From Bryobacterales bacterium F-183 (lineage in GTDB: Bacteria; Acidobacteriota; Terriglobia; Bryobacterales; Bryobacteraceae): DNA of 64,000 nt. Position numbers and translations under genes: made by a program. The DNA is taken from assembly GCA_016865505.2 (NCBI GenBank), contig AP025252.1, positions 2,666,001-2,730,000 on the forward strand. Reading direction: 5' to 3'. Below are positions 56,266 through 64,000 of this stretch, in pieces. Every line of letters starts with the position of its first letter. Position 1 is the stretch's first letter. The notes beneath the pieces are model-generated. The model worked only from the letters and a program-made list of their open reading frames with translations. It made no database searches and was not told the origin of the DNA.

Positions 56266-57729
56266 GTGAGCACACACGACACCGAATTCAAACGCGGCCT
56301 TGGGCTCTACGATTCGACCATGATGGTGGCCGGATCGATGATAGGCTCGGGCATCTTTATCGTTTCCGCCGATATGGCCCGCCTTCTGGGAAGTCCCGGC
56401 TGGCTACTGCTCGCATGGCTGTTAACAGGCCTTCTGACGATGTTCGGCGCCTTGTCGTACGGCGAACTCGCCAGCATGATGCCGCGAGCCGGCGGACAGT
56501 ATGTCTACCTTCGCGAGGCCTTGTCTCCGCTCTTCGGCTTCCTCTACGGCTGGACCCTCTTCCTTGTGATCCAGACCGGAACCATCGCCGCAGTCGGTGT
56601 CGCCTTCGGACGCTTCCTCGGCCTGATGTGGCCCGCCATCAGCGAAACCAACTACATCATCCCGCCACTCCACATCTCCGAGGGCTACGCACTCTCGCTG
56701 TCCACCGCCCAACTCACCGCCATCATTTGTATCGTCTTTCTCACCTGGACCAATTCACGCGGCGTCGAGTACGGCAAGATCGTACAGAACGTATTTACGA
56801 CATCCAAACTCGGCACCCTCTTCGGCATCATCTTGATCGGCATCTTCCTCGGCTGGAACAAAGATGCCGTCGCGCAGAACTTCGGCGACCTTTGGACGCC
56901 CCGCGGCTACGACCAGATCGTCCCTGGCCTAACGGCGATCACATCGTTCGGCCTTTTCGTCGGCCTGTGCGTCTCACAAACCGGATCTCTGTTCTCCTCA
57001 GACGCCTGGAACAACATCACCTTCACCGCAGGCGAAGTCAAAGAGCCACACCGCAACATCCCACTCTCCCTCGCATTTGGGACAGGAATCGTCACCGCGC
57101 TGTACCTGCTGTGCAACGTCGCGTACCTCGTAGCTTTGCCTTTGAATGAAATCCAGCAGGCTCCCGCCGACCGCGTGGCAACCGCGATGCTTCAAAAAAT
57201 CTTCCCCGGCCTCGGCGTCATGATCATGGCGGTCGCCATCATGGTCTCTACCTTCGGTTGCATGAACGGCCTCATCCTTTCGGGTGCCCGCGCCTACTAC
57301 GCAATGGCCAAGGACAAGCTCTTCTTCGACCGTGCAGGTGAGTTGAACAAAGCCTCCGTACCCGGATGGGCACTTCTCATCCAAGGCATCTGGGCCGCAT
57401 TCCTCGTTCTGCCTCGAACGTTCAATCCGGCAACGTCGAGCTACGGTAATCTGTACTCGAACCTTCTCGACTGGGTTGTCTCCGCGGCCCTCATCTTCTA
57501 CATCCTCACCATTGGCGCCATCATCCGCCTCCGCCAAACGCAGCCCAACGCCGAACGCCCCTACAAAGCCTTTGGCTATCCCTTCATCCCGCTGCTGTAC
57601 ATTGTCGGCGCCACTGCGATCCTGGTCGTTCTCTTGATCTACCGCACGTCCACTACGGCGCCTGGCCTCATCATTGTCCTGCTCGGCCTGCCGGTGTACG
57701 CACTACTGGCAAAGCGCATCAGAGGCTAA
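56266..57729 (+). CDS. APC superfamily amino acid permease
   Basis: The GTG at 56266 gives 487 residues with about 12 transmembrane helices. The APC signature is GLGLYDSTMMVAGSMIGSGI and FIVSADMARLLGSPGWLLLAW at the N-terminus, with GALSYGELASMMPRAGGQYV and FSSDAWNNITFTAGEVKEPH later. It is closest to the LAT/YgjI-like or L-type group. No direct substrate residue is decisive. It lies two bases before an ornithine-cyclodeaminase-family gene and divergent from the D-threonine aldolase-like gene, which points to amino acid uptake for catabolism. Confidence 0.9.
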   Translation: MSTHDTEFKRGLGLYDSTMMVAGSMIGSGIFIVSADMARLLGSPGWLLLAWLLTGLLTMFGALSYGELASMMPRAGGQYVYLREALSPLFGFLYGWTLFLVIQTGTIAAVGVAFGRFLGLMWPAISETNYIIPPLHISEGYALSLSTAQLTAIICIVFLTWTNSRGVEYGKIVQNVFTTSKLGTLFGIILIGIFLGWNKDAVAQNFGDLWTPRGYDQIVPGLTAITSFGLFVGLCVSQTGSLFSSDAWNNITFTAGEVKEPHRNIPLSLAFGTGIVTALYLLCNVAYLVALPLNEIQQAPADRVATAMLQKIFPGLGVMIMAVAIMVSTFGCMNGLILSGARAYYAMAKDKLFFDRAGELNKASVPGWALLIQGIWAAFLVLPRTFNPATSSYGNLYSNLLDWVVSAALIFYILTIGAIIRLRQTQPNAERPYKAFGYPFIPLLYIVGATAILVVLLIYRTSTTAPGLIIVLLGLPVYALLAKRIRG

Positions 57730-57731
57730 TC

Positions 57732-58676
57732 ATGCCGATCCTGCTGAAAGAATCGGAAGTCCACCACCTGCTGCCGATGCAGGAACTCATCGGTGTCATG
57801 GAGGACGCTCTTGCCGCCTTCGCCGCTGGCGTGGTCGACCAACCCGTGCGATCGGTCGTCCAGATTGGGGAAGAGAAAAACTACTTCGGAACCATGCCCG
57901 CGGGCCTTCCCAATGCCGTCGGCGCCAAGTTGGTGACGGTCTTCCACAGCAACGTCGCCAAGGGACTCACGTCCCACCTTGCCACCATCCTTCTCCTCGA
58001 CCCGGAAACCGGTGCGCTACAGGCTTTGCTCGACGGCCGCTACATCACCGAAGCCAGGACCGCTGCCGTATCCGCCGTCTCCACTAAGTACCTCGCCCGT
58101 GAAGACGCCAAGACCTTGGCCATCCTCGGCTCCGGCGTCCAAGCCCGTAGCCATGTGGAAGCCCTACGCCTCGTGCGGGACTTCCAAACGATCAAAGCCT
58201 ACAGCCCCAATCGCGGCAACCTGGAACGTTTCTGCGAAGAAACCGGCGTCACCCCATGCAACAGCGCGGAAGAAGCCGTACGAGGGGCTGACGTCGTAGC
58301 CGCCGTTAGCGCCGCGCGCGAGCCAATCGTACAGAGCGAGTGGGTCTCGGACGGCACGCACCTCATCGGCGTTGGAGCCTGCCGCCCCACACACCGCGAG
58401 TTCACAGCCGATCTCATGGCCCGGAGTTCAATCTACGTGGATTCCATACCCGGCGCGATGAAAGAGGCCGGTGACATTCTCATGGCCATCGCCGACTGCG
58501 CGATCACAGCCGAACACATCCGCGGCGAACTCGGTGCCAAGCCCCGCCGGACCTCACAGCAAGAAGTCACCTTCTTCAAATCACTCGGTATGGCAGTGGA
58601 AGACGTGGCCGCGGCAAATCTTGTCTATCAGCGCGCCATCCAAGCGGGTGTCGGAACCCCGTTCGAGCTAGCATGA
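57732..58676 (+). CDS. Ornithine cyclodeaminase / mu-crystallin family reductase
   Basis: This 314-residue NAD(P)-dependent protein has LPMQELIGVMEDALAAFAAG, PVRSVVQI, DPETGALQALLDGRYITEAR, broken where needed, TAAVSAVSTKYLAREDAKTL and the Rossmann motif AILGSGVQARSHVEALRLVR. The region GVGACRPTHREFTADLMARS is a conserved family block. Members include ornithine cyclodeaminase, alanine dehydrogenase and delta1-pyrroline-2-carboxylate reductase; the sequence alone does not tell which. Linkage to the permease and D-amino-acid enzyme suggests imine or cyclic amino acid reduction in catabolism. Confidence 0.9.
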   Translation: MPILLKESEVHHLLPMQELIGVMEDALAAFAAGVVDQPVRSVVQIGEEKNYFGTMPAGLPNAVGAKLVTVFHSNVAKGLTSHLATILLLDPETGALQALLDGRYITEARTAAVSAVSTKYLAREDAKTLAILGSGVQARSHVEALRLVRDFQTIKAYSPNRGNLERFCEETGVTPCNSAEEAVRGADVVAAVSAAREPIVQSEWVSDGTHLIGVGACRPTHREFTADLMARSSIYVDSIPGAMKEAGDILMAIADCAITAEHIRGELGAKPRRTSQQEVTFFKSLGMAVEDVAAANLVYQRAIQAGVGTPFELA

Positions 58677-58686
58677 AATCATACGC

Positions 58687-59055
58687 ATGACTGGTCTGAT
58701 CGTTTTTGCTCATGGCTCCAGCGTGGAGTCTGCCAACGATGCCGTACGCAACATCACCGCATCGCTCGCAGCCAAAGGCGGATACTCCGCGATTGAAACG
58801 GCGTTCCTCGAAGGCGGCAAGCCTGACCTCAGTGAAGCCACTGCCAAACTCCTCGAAAAGGGCGTGGATAAGGTAGTCGTTCTGCCGTACTTCCTCACCG
58901 TCGGATTGCATCTCAAGCGCGACCTGCCAAACCTGATGGCGGCTGTCCGTGAGTCGCATCCAACGTTGCACATTGAGTCAGCTCCCCCTCTGGACGGACA
59001 CCCCGCGCTGATCGAGATCCTCCATACCCGGGCCCAGGAGGCAACCGCCGGATGA
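58687..59055 (+). CDS. CbiX/SirB-type chelatase domain protein
   Basis: This 122-residue single-domain protein has the CbiX N-terminal signature LIVFAHGSSVESANDAV, with the histidine in AHGS that binds metal, and LEGGKPDLSEATAKLL and VVVLPYFLTVGLHLKRDLP, with the second metal histidine. Such short CbiX proteins are thought to form homodimers that insert cobalt or iron into tetrapyrroles such as sirohydrochlorin. No cobalamin or siroheme genes are near. It overlaps the FAD reductase gene by ATGA. Confidence 0.9.
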   Translation: MTGLIVFAHGSSVESANDAVRNITASLAAKGGYSAIETAFLEGGKPDLSEATAKLLEKGVDKVVVLPYFLTVGLHLKRDLPNLMAAVRESHPTLHIESAPPLDGHPALIEILHTRAQEATAG

Positions 59056-59735
59056 GAGCCGTCCTCGTGGAATCCCACGAGATCGCGCCCGAAATCCGCC
59101 ACTTTACGTTCGAAGTCCCGGACACGGAGCGCTTCTCGTTCAAAGCCGGTCAATTTGTATCCTTGTCAGCGCCCATCGGCGGCCGTACCATCACCCGTGC
59201 GTACTCGCTCGCCTCGCGCGAGCACGGCAACCGTTTCGAGCTTTGCCTGAATCGCGTGGAAGATGGCCTTTTCTCGCCCTTCCTGTTCGCCATGCAGCCT
59301 GGTGATGCCGTCGACCTCTCCGGCCCCCTCGGCTACTTCCACTGGCGCGAACCCGCGCGGGACTCGATCCTTGTCGCCACGGGCACCGGCATCGCTCCTT
59401 TCCGCGGCATGCTGCAGGAACCGCTGCCCGGCAATGCCAAAGTGACTCTCGTTTTCGGCGTGCGCTACGAACCGAACCTCATGTACCGTCAGGAGTTCGA
59501 ATCCCTCGCCGCCAGCCAGCCGAACTTCCGCTTCCTGCCCGTACTCAGCCGCGCCGATGACTCTTGGTCCGGACGCCGCGGCCACGTACAATCGCATGTG
59601 CTCGACACCCTCGGCGGCAATCGCGATGTCAACGTCTACATGTGTGGTATGAAAGCAATGGTGGACGACCTTCGCCAGCAACTCAAAGCGCTCGGCTTCG
59701 ATCGCAGGCAGATCATCTACGAGAAATACGACTAA
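59052..59735 (+). CDS. FAD-binding ferredoxin/flavin oxidoreductase
   Basis: This 227-residue reductase has the FNR fold: an FAD-binding beta-barrel with ITRAYSLAS (R-x-Y-S) at about residues 48-56 and the PGDAVDLSGPLGYF region, then the NAD(P)-binding domain with LVATGTGIAPFRGML and VTLVFGVRYEPNLMY, and the terminal VNVYMCGMKAMVDD segment. There is no 2Fe-2S domain, so it works with an external partner such as ferredoxin or flavodoxin. It is coupled to the CbiX gene (ATGA) and to the next small membrane protein gene (TAATG), suggesting one electron-supply operon. Confidence 0.9.
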   Translation: MRAVLVESHEIAPEIRHFTFEVPDTERFSFKAGQFVSLSAPIGGRTITRAYSLASREHGNRFELCLNRVEDGLFSPFLFAMQPGDAVDLSGPLGYFHWREPARDSILVATGTGIAPFRGMLQEPLPGNAKVTLVFGVRYEPNLMYRQEFESLAASQPNFRFLPVLSRADDSWSGRRGHVQSHVLDTLGGNRDVNVYMCGMKAMVDDLRQQLKALGFDRRQIIYEKYD

Positions 59736-59962
59736 TGAACTTCTCCCAACGGAAGTTGATTTTGCTCACCGTAGCCGGCCTTGTGACGTTCGCTTTCGTT
59801 GCAGCCTTGATGCTGCAATTCCTCCCCGGGCCGCGCAAAGATAGCGATTACCTGGTCGCCGGAGCCGTCGCCACAGCCGCCGCCCTCGGTGTCGTATTTG
59901 CGGCCATTCTCTCGGACCCTCAAGCGCGAGAAATTTTCTTCCGCGGCAAGGGTAAACAGTAA
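59735..59962 (+). CDS. Small two-helix membrane protein, unrecognised
   Basis: The ATG at 59735 overlaps the flavin reductase stop (TAATG) and gives 75 residues. Two hydrophobic helices are clear, at about residues 8-29 (LILLTVAGLVTFAFVAALML) and 41-60 (VAGAVATAAALGVVFAAILS), separated by a charged loop (GPRKDSDY). The tail DPQAREIFFRGKGKQ is basic. I do not recognise a family. It may anchor the reductase or another protein, but this is only context. Confidence 0.65.
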   Translation: MNFSQRKLILLTVAGLVTFAFVAALMLQFLPGPRKDSDYLVAGAVATAAALGVVFAAILSDPQAREIFFRGKGKQ

Positions 59963-60017
59963 TCCAAATTAAACCGATATTGTTTTAAAGGTTGGTACCA
60001 TAGACGACGAAGTATCT

Positions 60018-60482
60018 ATGCCCACCAAAAAAGCTGTAGTAGTAAAATCGGATGCTGACGCCACCGCGATGGCCTCTGCCCCAACCGTAGCCCGCGCCAA
60101 GCGGACCTCGGCCAAGGCAAAGCCCGCAGCGGGTGCGGCGGCAGAAGGGGCGGCGCCTGCCTCTGGGGAAGCAAAGGCGCGTTCGAGCAAAGCAGTCAAG
60201 ACCACGAAAGCAGCAGTGACGCACCGCCACAAAAAGCAGACGCAGCAGGAACCCGCCGCGATTTCCGCCGCGGTCGCTACCCCCGTCGTAACAGGGACGA
60301 AGGTGGCGCCCGTGGTACCGGTGATGGCTTACGAGCCGCCCGGTGAAGAAGTCGCCAAGTTGGCGTACTCCTACTACGTGGCTCGTGGCTACCAGCCCGG
60401 CGATCAAGCCGCCGACTGGTTCCGCGCCATCAACGAACTCAAGGCCCGCCATGCCGCGGCCTCGTATTTGCTCGAAGACTAA
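60018..60482 (+). CDS. DUF2934 protein with alanine/lysine-rich disordered N-terminus
   Basis: This 154-residue protein has an N-terminal 105 residues that are low-complexity, rich in A, K, T and P (ARAKRTSAKAKPAAGAAAEG), and so probably disordered and DNA- or RNA-binding by charge. The C-terminal DUF2934 motif, EEVAKLAYSYYVARGYQPGD, continues QAADWFRAINELKARHAAA. The family is short and of unknown function, and is frequent in acidobacteria and proteobacteria. A terminator follows the gene. Confidence 0.85.
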   Translation: MPTKKAVVVKSDADATAMASAPTVARAKRTSAKAKPAAGAAAEGAAPASGEAKARSSKAVKTTKAAVTHRHKKQTQQEPAAISAAVATPVVTGTKVAPVVPVMAYEPPGEEVAKLAYSYYVARGYQPGDQAADWFRAINELKARHAAASYLLED

Positions 60483-60509
60483 CAGACCATCAATCACACG
60501 GAATCGAAG

Positions 60510-60546
60510 ACGGGATGCCTAGGTTGGCATCCCGTTTCGTATTTTT
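60510..60546 (+). terminator. Rho-independent terminator
   Basis: A perfect 10-base inverted repeat, ACGGGATGCC at 60510-60519 and GGCATCCCGT at 60526-60535, has a six-base loop and a T-rich tail (TTTCGTATTTTT), 27 bases after the DUF2934 stop. It separates that gene from the brnTA operon. Confidence 0.88.
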
Positions 60547-60549
60547 CTT

Positions 60550-60834
60550 ATGCCCCTTGGATTCGAATGGGATTCGCGCAAAGCCACTGCCAACTCGCGT
60601 AAGCACGGCGTCTCGTTTGAAGAGGCGATCACCGTGTTCAATGACCCGTTAGCAAAGATCCACGATGACGTGATTCATTCCGCTGATGAACCTCGCGAGA
60701 TCATCGTCGGCCGGTCGCGGAGCAACCGTCTTTTGCTGGTATGCTTCAAGCAGGTAGCCGAAACCCGGATTCGAATTATCAGTTCACGTGAGCCAACTCC
60801 GAAAGAACGTCATGAGTACCAGGAAGAAATCTAA
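60550..60834 (+). CDS. brnT: BrnT family RNase-like toxin
   Basis: This 94-residue DUF497/BrnT protein contains FEWDSRKATANSRKHGVSFE, EEAITVFNDPLAKIHDD and the C-terminal RIRIISSREPTPKERHEYQ, a RelE-like fold that cleaves RNA and halts translation when free. The K-x-x-K-H-G-V-x-F segment is the core family signature. Its end overlaps the antitoxin gene by 23 bases, toxin first, which is the normal brnTA order. The pair begins four bases after the terminator at 60510-60546. Confidence 0.9.
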   Translation: MPLGFEWDSRKATANSRKHGVSFEEAITVFNDPLAKIHDDVIHSADEPREIIVGRSRSNRLLLVCFKQVAETRIRIISSREPTPKERHEYQEEI

Positions 60835-61036
60835 GCCGGCCAAGCAAGAGCCTGACATGCTGAGCGAGTATTCGTTCGACTACAGCAAGGCCAAGCCCAA
60901 TCGCTTCGCGGGACAAGCAACTGTGTCGGTTCAACTCGATCCGGATGTCGCAGCCGTATTTCAGGACGCCAGTTCGGTAAACAACGTTTTGCGGGCTCTT
61001 GTAGCCACTATGCCCCAAATTCGCCGCCAATCGTGA
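60812..61036 (+). CDS. brnA: BrnA-like ribbon-helix-helix antitoxin
   Basis: The ATG at 60812 gives 74 residues. The N-terminal half (EYSFDYSKAKPNRF) resembles the toxin-binding part of BrnA. The C-terminal half, ATVSVQLDPDVAAVFQDASS with VNNVLRALV, is a ribbon-helix-helix DNA-binding domain, which normally represses the operon. It is shorter than the usual BrnA but the order, overlap and motif fit. The next gene starts inside its stop (GTGA), so the three genes form one transcript. Confidence 0.82.
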   Translation: MSTRKKSKPAKQEPDMLSEYSFDYSKAKPNRFAGQATVSVQLDPDVAAVFQDASSVNNVLRALVATMPQIRRQS

Positions 61037-62028
61037 CAACCCACGCCAAGCTCTTCTACACCCCGGAAACACCGCAACTCCGCTACCTGCCGGAGGGCCC
61101 CCGCCTTCTCCGCAACAGCAGCACCCCGGACCGAAAACTCCTTGGCTGGGTCGCGATTCAATACGGCGAAGACATCTTCCGCGGTAGCTTCAACATTCTT
61201 GACCTGGAGCATCGCACCAACCAGACCTTCGACATCCCCGGCCGTCCCGGTTTCTTTGCGGAAACGACTAAGCCGGGTACCGTGGTCCTCGGTGTAGACC
61301 GCCGCCTGATCCTGCTCGACACCACCACTGGCGCGATCCTCGAGACTGGCCTCCACCTGCCCAACGCCACTGACGACGTCATCATCAACGACGGCGGCTC
61401 CGTCCCGGAAGGTCTGATCTTCGGCACCAAGCATCTCCAGTTCAATCAGGCGATTGCCAAGCTCTATCTGTTCGATGCCGCTACGCGCGAGATCCGCGTC
61501 CTCGCCGACGGACAGACTTGTTCCAACGGCAAGTTCTATCAGTCGGACCCGGCAACAGGCGACATCACGTTGATCGACGTCGACTCCTCACCCAAGAGGA
61601 TCACCCGCTACCGCTTCACTAAAGGCTTCGACAAGCTCATTTCCAGCGAACTGGTGGTCGATCCCGCAAGTCTTCCCGCGTTCCCCGACGGCATCCGCCC
61701 CTCTGGCGACGGCAAGTCGATCGTGGTGGCGCTCTTTAATACCGCCACAGGCGCACAAGGCTCCGCCATCACCATCGATTTGGCCACTGGACAAACTACA
61801 TCCACCTGGACCATCGATGAATCCGCCCGGGTCACCTGTCCTGAGATTTTCGAATGGGAAGGGAAGCCGGTCGCAATATTCACTACCGCAACCGAAGGTA
61901 TGCAGCCGGACGACTTCGTCCACTCACCGCAGGCAGGCAGCTTCTACATAGGCGATGTCCCATTCGAGGCGGCGCCGCCAGCACCGCCCCTCGTGGACAT
62001 CAACTCGCTACTTCCGCCTACTGCGTGA
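61033..62028 (+). CDS. SMP-30/gluconolactonase-like beta-propeller protein
   Basis: The start is a GTG at 61033 that overlaps the antitoxin stop (GTGA). The 331-residue protein shows the SMP-30 repeat pattern and likely metal-site regions: NDGGSVPEGLIFGTKH (family NDGxxDPxGxxxxGTM), TCSNGKFYQSDPATGDITLI (SNG block) and PDGIRPSGDGKSIVVALF (PDG block with the aspartate). No signal peptide is visible, so it is probably cytoplasmic. It may hydrolyse a sugar lactone; the substrate is unknown. Its link to brnTA may be chance or regulatory. It is convergent and overlaps the prolyl oligopeptidase gene by 11 bases. Confidence 0.78.
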   Translation: MTTHAKLFYTPETPQLRYLPEGPRLLRNSSTPDRKLLGWVAIQYGEDIFRGSFNILDLEHRTNQTFDIPGRPGFFAETTKPGTVVLGVDRRLILLDTTTGAILETGLHLPNATDDVIINDGGSVPEGLIFGTKHLQFNQAIAKLYLFDAATREIRVLADGQTCSNGKFYQSDPATGDITLIDVDSSPKRITRYRFTKGFDKLISSELVVDPASLPAFPDGIRPSGDGKSIVVALFNTATGAQGSAITIDLATGQTTSTWTIDESARVTCPEIFEWEGKPVAIFTTATEGMQPDDFVHSPQAGSFYIGDVPFEAAPPAPPLVDINSLLPPTA

Positions 62029-64000
62029 TCCCGACCTGCTTAAGCATCCACGCGTACTCAAACGCCGTGTCGCGAAGCCGGTCATAACGGCCGGACGCAC
62101 CGCCGTGGCCGGCAGGCTGCATGCGCGTCTTCAGCAGCAACTCGTTCTTGTCCGTCTTCAGCGTACGCAGCCGCGCGACATACTTCGCCGGCTCCCAGTA
62201 CGACACTTGGCTATCGTGGAAGCTCGTCGTCACCAGAATCGCCGGGTACGCGCGCTTCTCCAGGTTGTCGTACGGGCTGTAGCTCTTCATGTAGTCGTAC
62301 GCGGGCTTCTCGTTGGGGTTGCCCCATTCCAGATACTCGCCCACCGTCAGCGGCAACGTCGCATCCATCATCGTATTCATGACGTCGACAAACGGCACCG
62401 CGGAATGCACGGCGCGGAACAGATCCGGACGGTAGTTCACCACGGCGCCCATCAGCAAACCGCCAGCACTACCACCTTCGATCATCAACCCGCCTTTGTT
62501 GGTCCACTTCTCTTTGATGAGCCACTCGGCACTGTCAATAAAGTCATAGAACGTATTCTTCTTCTTCATCAACATGCCGTCTTCATGCCACTTCTCGCCC
62601 ATCTCGTTGCCGCCGCGGATATGGGCGATCACATACGGGATGCCACGATCCAGCAGACTCAACCGCTGGCTGCTGAAACTCGCCTGCATCCCAATGCCGT
62701 ACGATCCGTACGCATACAGGAACAGCGGAGCCTTGCCGTCCTTCTTAAAGCCCTTCTTGTACACGATCGATAGAGGCACCTTCACGCCATCGCGAGCCGT
62801 TGCCCAGAGGCGTTCGGAAACATAGTTCGAGGGGTCATATCCACCCAGCACTTCCTGCCGCTTCAGCACCACACTCGTGCCGGCCTTGGTGTCGTAGTCA
62901 AACACAGTCGGCGGCGTCACCATGCTCTGGTAGCTGTACCGGTAAGTCGTCGAATAGTAGTCAACCGTCCCTCCGGGATTGGCAGAATACACAGGCTCGC
63001 TAAAGCTGATGGACTTCCACTCATTCGTGCCAAAGTTCACGATGTCCAGCTTCGTCAAGCCTTCCGATTGCGAAACCGCAACGCCAAATCCGGCGAACAG
63101 ATCCATTCCTCGCATCAACGCATCTTCCTTATGCGGAATGAACACCTTCCAATTCCCCGGCGTGTAATCCGACACCGGAGCCGTCAGCATCTGAAAGTTC
63201 TTGGCGTTCTTATTACTCCGGATGTAAAACTGCCCTTCACGATGGTCGATGTCGTACCGGTGCCCCTTCTGCCGCGTCAGAAACATCGTAAAGTGCAGGT
63301 GCGGCTGGTCGGCACGCAAAAACTGCGACTCGCTCGTATCCGTGCTGTTGCAGTGCAGAATGATGTAGTTCTTATCCAGAGTCTTGCCGACCCGAATATC
63401 AAACAACTCATCCTTCTCAAAGTGCAACTCGTCTTTCTCCGTGTTGCCCAATGACATCCGCCACAACCGGTCGCTACGCTTGGTCGTCGCGTCCTCCGTC
63501 ACATAAAAAATCGTCCGGTTATCGCCAGCCCACTGGAAGGACGTCACCCGCTCAGCCGTATCCGGCAGTTCCTTGCCGGTCCGCAGATCTTTAACGTGCA
63601 GCGTGTACTGCCGGAACCCCACATAATCGGTGGAATAAGCCAACAGGTTCTGATCGTCGCTTACCTGAAAGCCACCCAGGCTGATGAACTTCTTGCCCGC
63701 GCCCATGACGTTCAGGTCCAGCAGTACTTCTTCCTCACCCGTCTCCATGCTGCCCTTCTTGCGGCATTGAATCGGATACTGCTTGCCCTCTTCCGTACGC
63801 GAGTAGTAAAAGTAATTGCCCCGCTTGGTCGGTACGCTCAGGTCCGTCTGCTTGATGCGCCCCAGCATCTCCTGGTACAGCTTCTCCTGAAATGGCTTCA
63901 GGTCCTTGGTCATCTCCTCCGTGTAGGCGTTCTCAGCCTCCAGGTAAGCAGTAACCTCAGGACTCGTCTTTTGACGCAGCCAGAAGTAGTTGTCCGTAAT
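62018..64000 (-). CDS. Prolyl oligopeptidase family peptidase (S9A, oligopeptidase B-like), start outside the window
   Basis: The frame stays open past the ATG at 63913 to the right edge, coding NYFWLRQKTSPEVTAYLEAE upstream, which is the usual oligopeptidase N-terminus; so the gene is incomplete at its 5' end and 660 codons are seen. The beta-propeller domain is followed by the alpha/beta hydrolase core: the nucleophile serine in MIEGGSAGGLLMGAVVNYRP, the aspartate-bearing loop near LVTTSFHDSQVSYWEP, and the histidine in MQPAGHGGASGRYDRL. It cleaves short peptides after basic or proline residues. The part upstream, including any signal peptide, cannot be judged. Confidence 0.93.
   Translation of the reverse strand: MTDNYFWLRQKTSPEVTAYLEAENAYTEEMTKDLKPFQEKLYQEMLGRIKQTDLSVPTKRGNYFYYSRTEEGKQYPIQCRKKGSMETGEEEVLLDLNVMGAGKKFISLGGFQVSDDQNLLAYSTDYVGFRQYTLHVKDLRTGKELPDTAERVTSFQWAGDNRTIFYVTEDATTKRSDRLWRMSLGNTEKDELHFEKDELFDIRVGKTLDKNYIILHCNSTDTSESQFLRADQPHLHFTMFLTRQKGHRYDIDHREGQFYIRSNKNAKNFQMLTAPVSDYTPGNWKVFIPHKEDALMRGMDLFAGFGVAVSQSEGLTKLDIVNFGTNEWKSISFSEPVYSANPGGTVDYYSTTYRYSYQSMVTPPTVFDYDTKAGTSVVLKRQEVLGGYDPSNYVSERLWATARDGVKVPLSIVYKKGFKKDGKAPLFLYAYGSYGIGMQASFSSQRLSLLDRGIPYVIAHIRGGNEMGEKWHEDGMLMKKKNTFYDFIDSAEWLIKEKWTNKGGLMIEGGSAGGLLMGAVVNYRPDLFRAVHSAVPFVDVMNTMMDATLPLTVGEYLEWGNPNEKPAYDYMKSYSPYDNLEKRAYPAILVTTSFHDSQVSYWEPAKYVARLRTLKTDKNELLLKTRMQPAGHGGASGRYDRLRDTAFEYAWMLKQVGITQ

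Overview
The window looks like chromosomal DNA of a Bryobacter/Solibacter-type acidobacterium (class Terriglobia/Solibacteres). This is inferred from three things: three gene pairs coding for planctomycete-type cytochrome/DUF1549/DUF1553 proteins with DUF1501 proteins; a secreted protein ending in the TIGR03437 domain typical of Solibacter relatives; and DUF2934, MmcQ/YjbR and brnTA genes in an otherwise ordinary heterotroph gene set. The DNA is GC-rich and very densely packed. Genes often overlap by TAATG, TGATG, ATGA or GTGA, and no gap without a gene exceeds about 170 bases. I see no rRNA, CRISPR array, insertion sequence or prophage. There is one tRNA gene.

Layout. 1-1.4 kb: the end of a Ppx/GppA-like gene, then a divergent SDR/HxlR pair. 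1.4-4.4 kb (minus): a four-gene set (DUF3299, a ZrgA-like DUF2796 protein, ABC ATPase, FtsX-type permease) that resembles the Vibrio zinc-regulated zrg locus. 4.6-11.1 kb (plus): pyrD, ridA, a secreted esterase-fold protein without its nucleophile, a Tat-exported Gfo/Idh/MocA oxidoreductase, acyl-CoA dehydrogenase, MTA phosphorylase and a GT9-like glycosyltransferase. 11.1-20.3 kb: two PSD1/DUF1501 pairs flanking a class II DAHP synthase. 20.3-26.3 kb: a winged-helix protein, an ExeA-like ATPase, a CorC/HlyC membrane protein, a GAF-like protein, lysS and tRNA-Leu(TAA).

26.3-31.8 kb: an envelope/stress-like cassette. Four minus-strand genes (small acidic protein, DUF421, BON, DUF4142) face SRPBCC, zinc alcohol dehydrogenase and SDR genes. 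31.9-33.6 kb: rmlA, a small exported protein and an MmcQ/YjbR protein. 33.7-40.1 kb: a cytochrome c maturation operon, ccmE-ccmF-ccmH-ccmI-like-Ig-like-ccmA-ccmB, followed by an RlmA-like methyltransferase. Its CcmE is the cysteine (CxxxY) variant and its CcmH has five cysteines. 40.2-45.6 kb: a Ser/Thr kinase joined through one membrane segment to ankyrin repeats, then GTP-type PEP carboxykinase coupled to a DctA-like dicarboxylate carrier.

45.6-50.1 kb (minus): the third PSD1/DUF1501 pair with an OmpR-type response regulator behind it. 50.2-55.1 kb: a four-unit BACON-like secreted protein, DUF2905, a xylose-isomerase-family enzyme, a STAS protein and a LolC/E-type permease. 55.1-60.5 kb: a D-threonine-aldolase-like PLP enzyme, an APC permease, an ornithine-cyclodeaminase-family reductase, a CbiX chelatase domain, a flavin reductase and two small proteins. 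60.5-64 kb: brnT/brnA overlapping an SMP-30-like gene, then a prolyl-oligopeptidase-family gene that runs off the right edge.

The most distinctive points are the hybrid Ccm locus, the zrg-like locus, the three PSD1/DUF1501 pairs (one with a discoidin-like insertion and no cytochrome, one linked to a response regulator), the kinase-ankyrin fusion and the four-gene cassette beside the tRNA. All functions are read from sequence motifs alone; no database search was possible.
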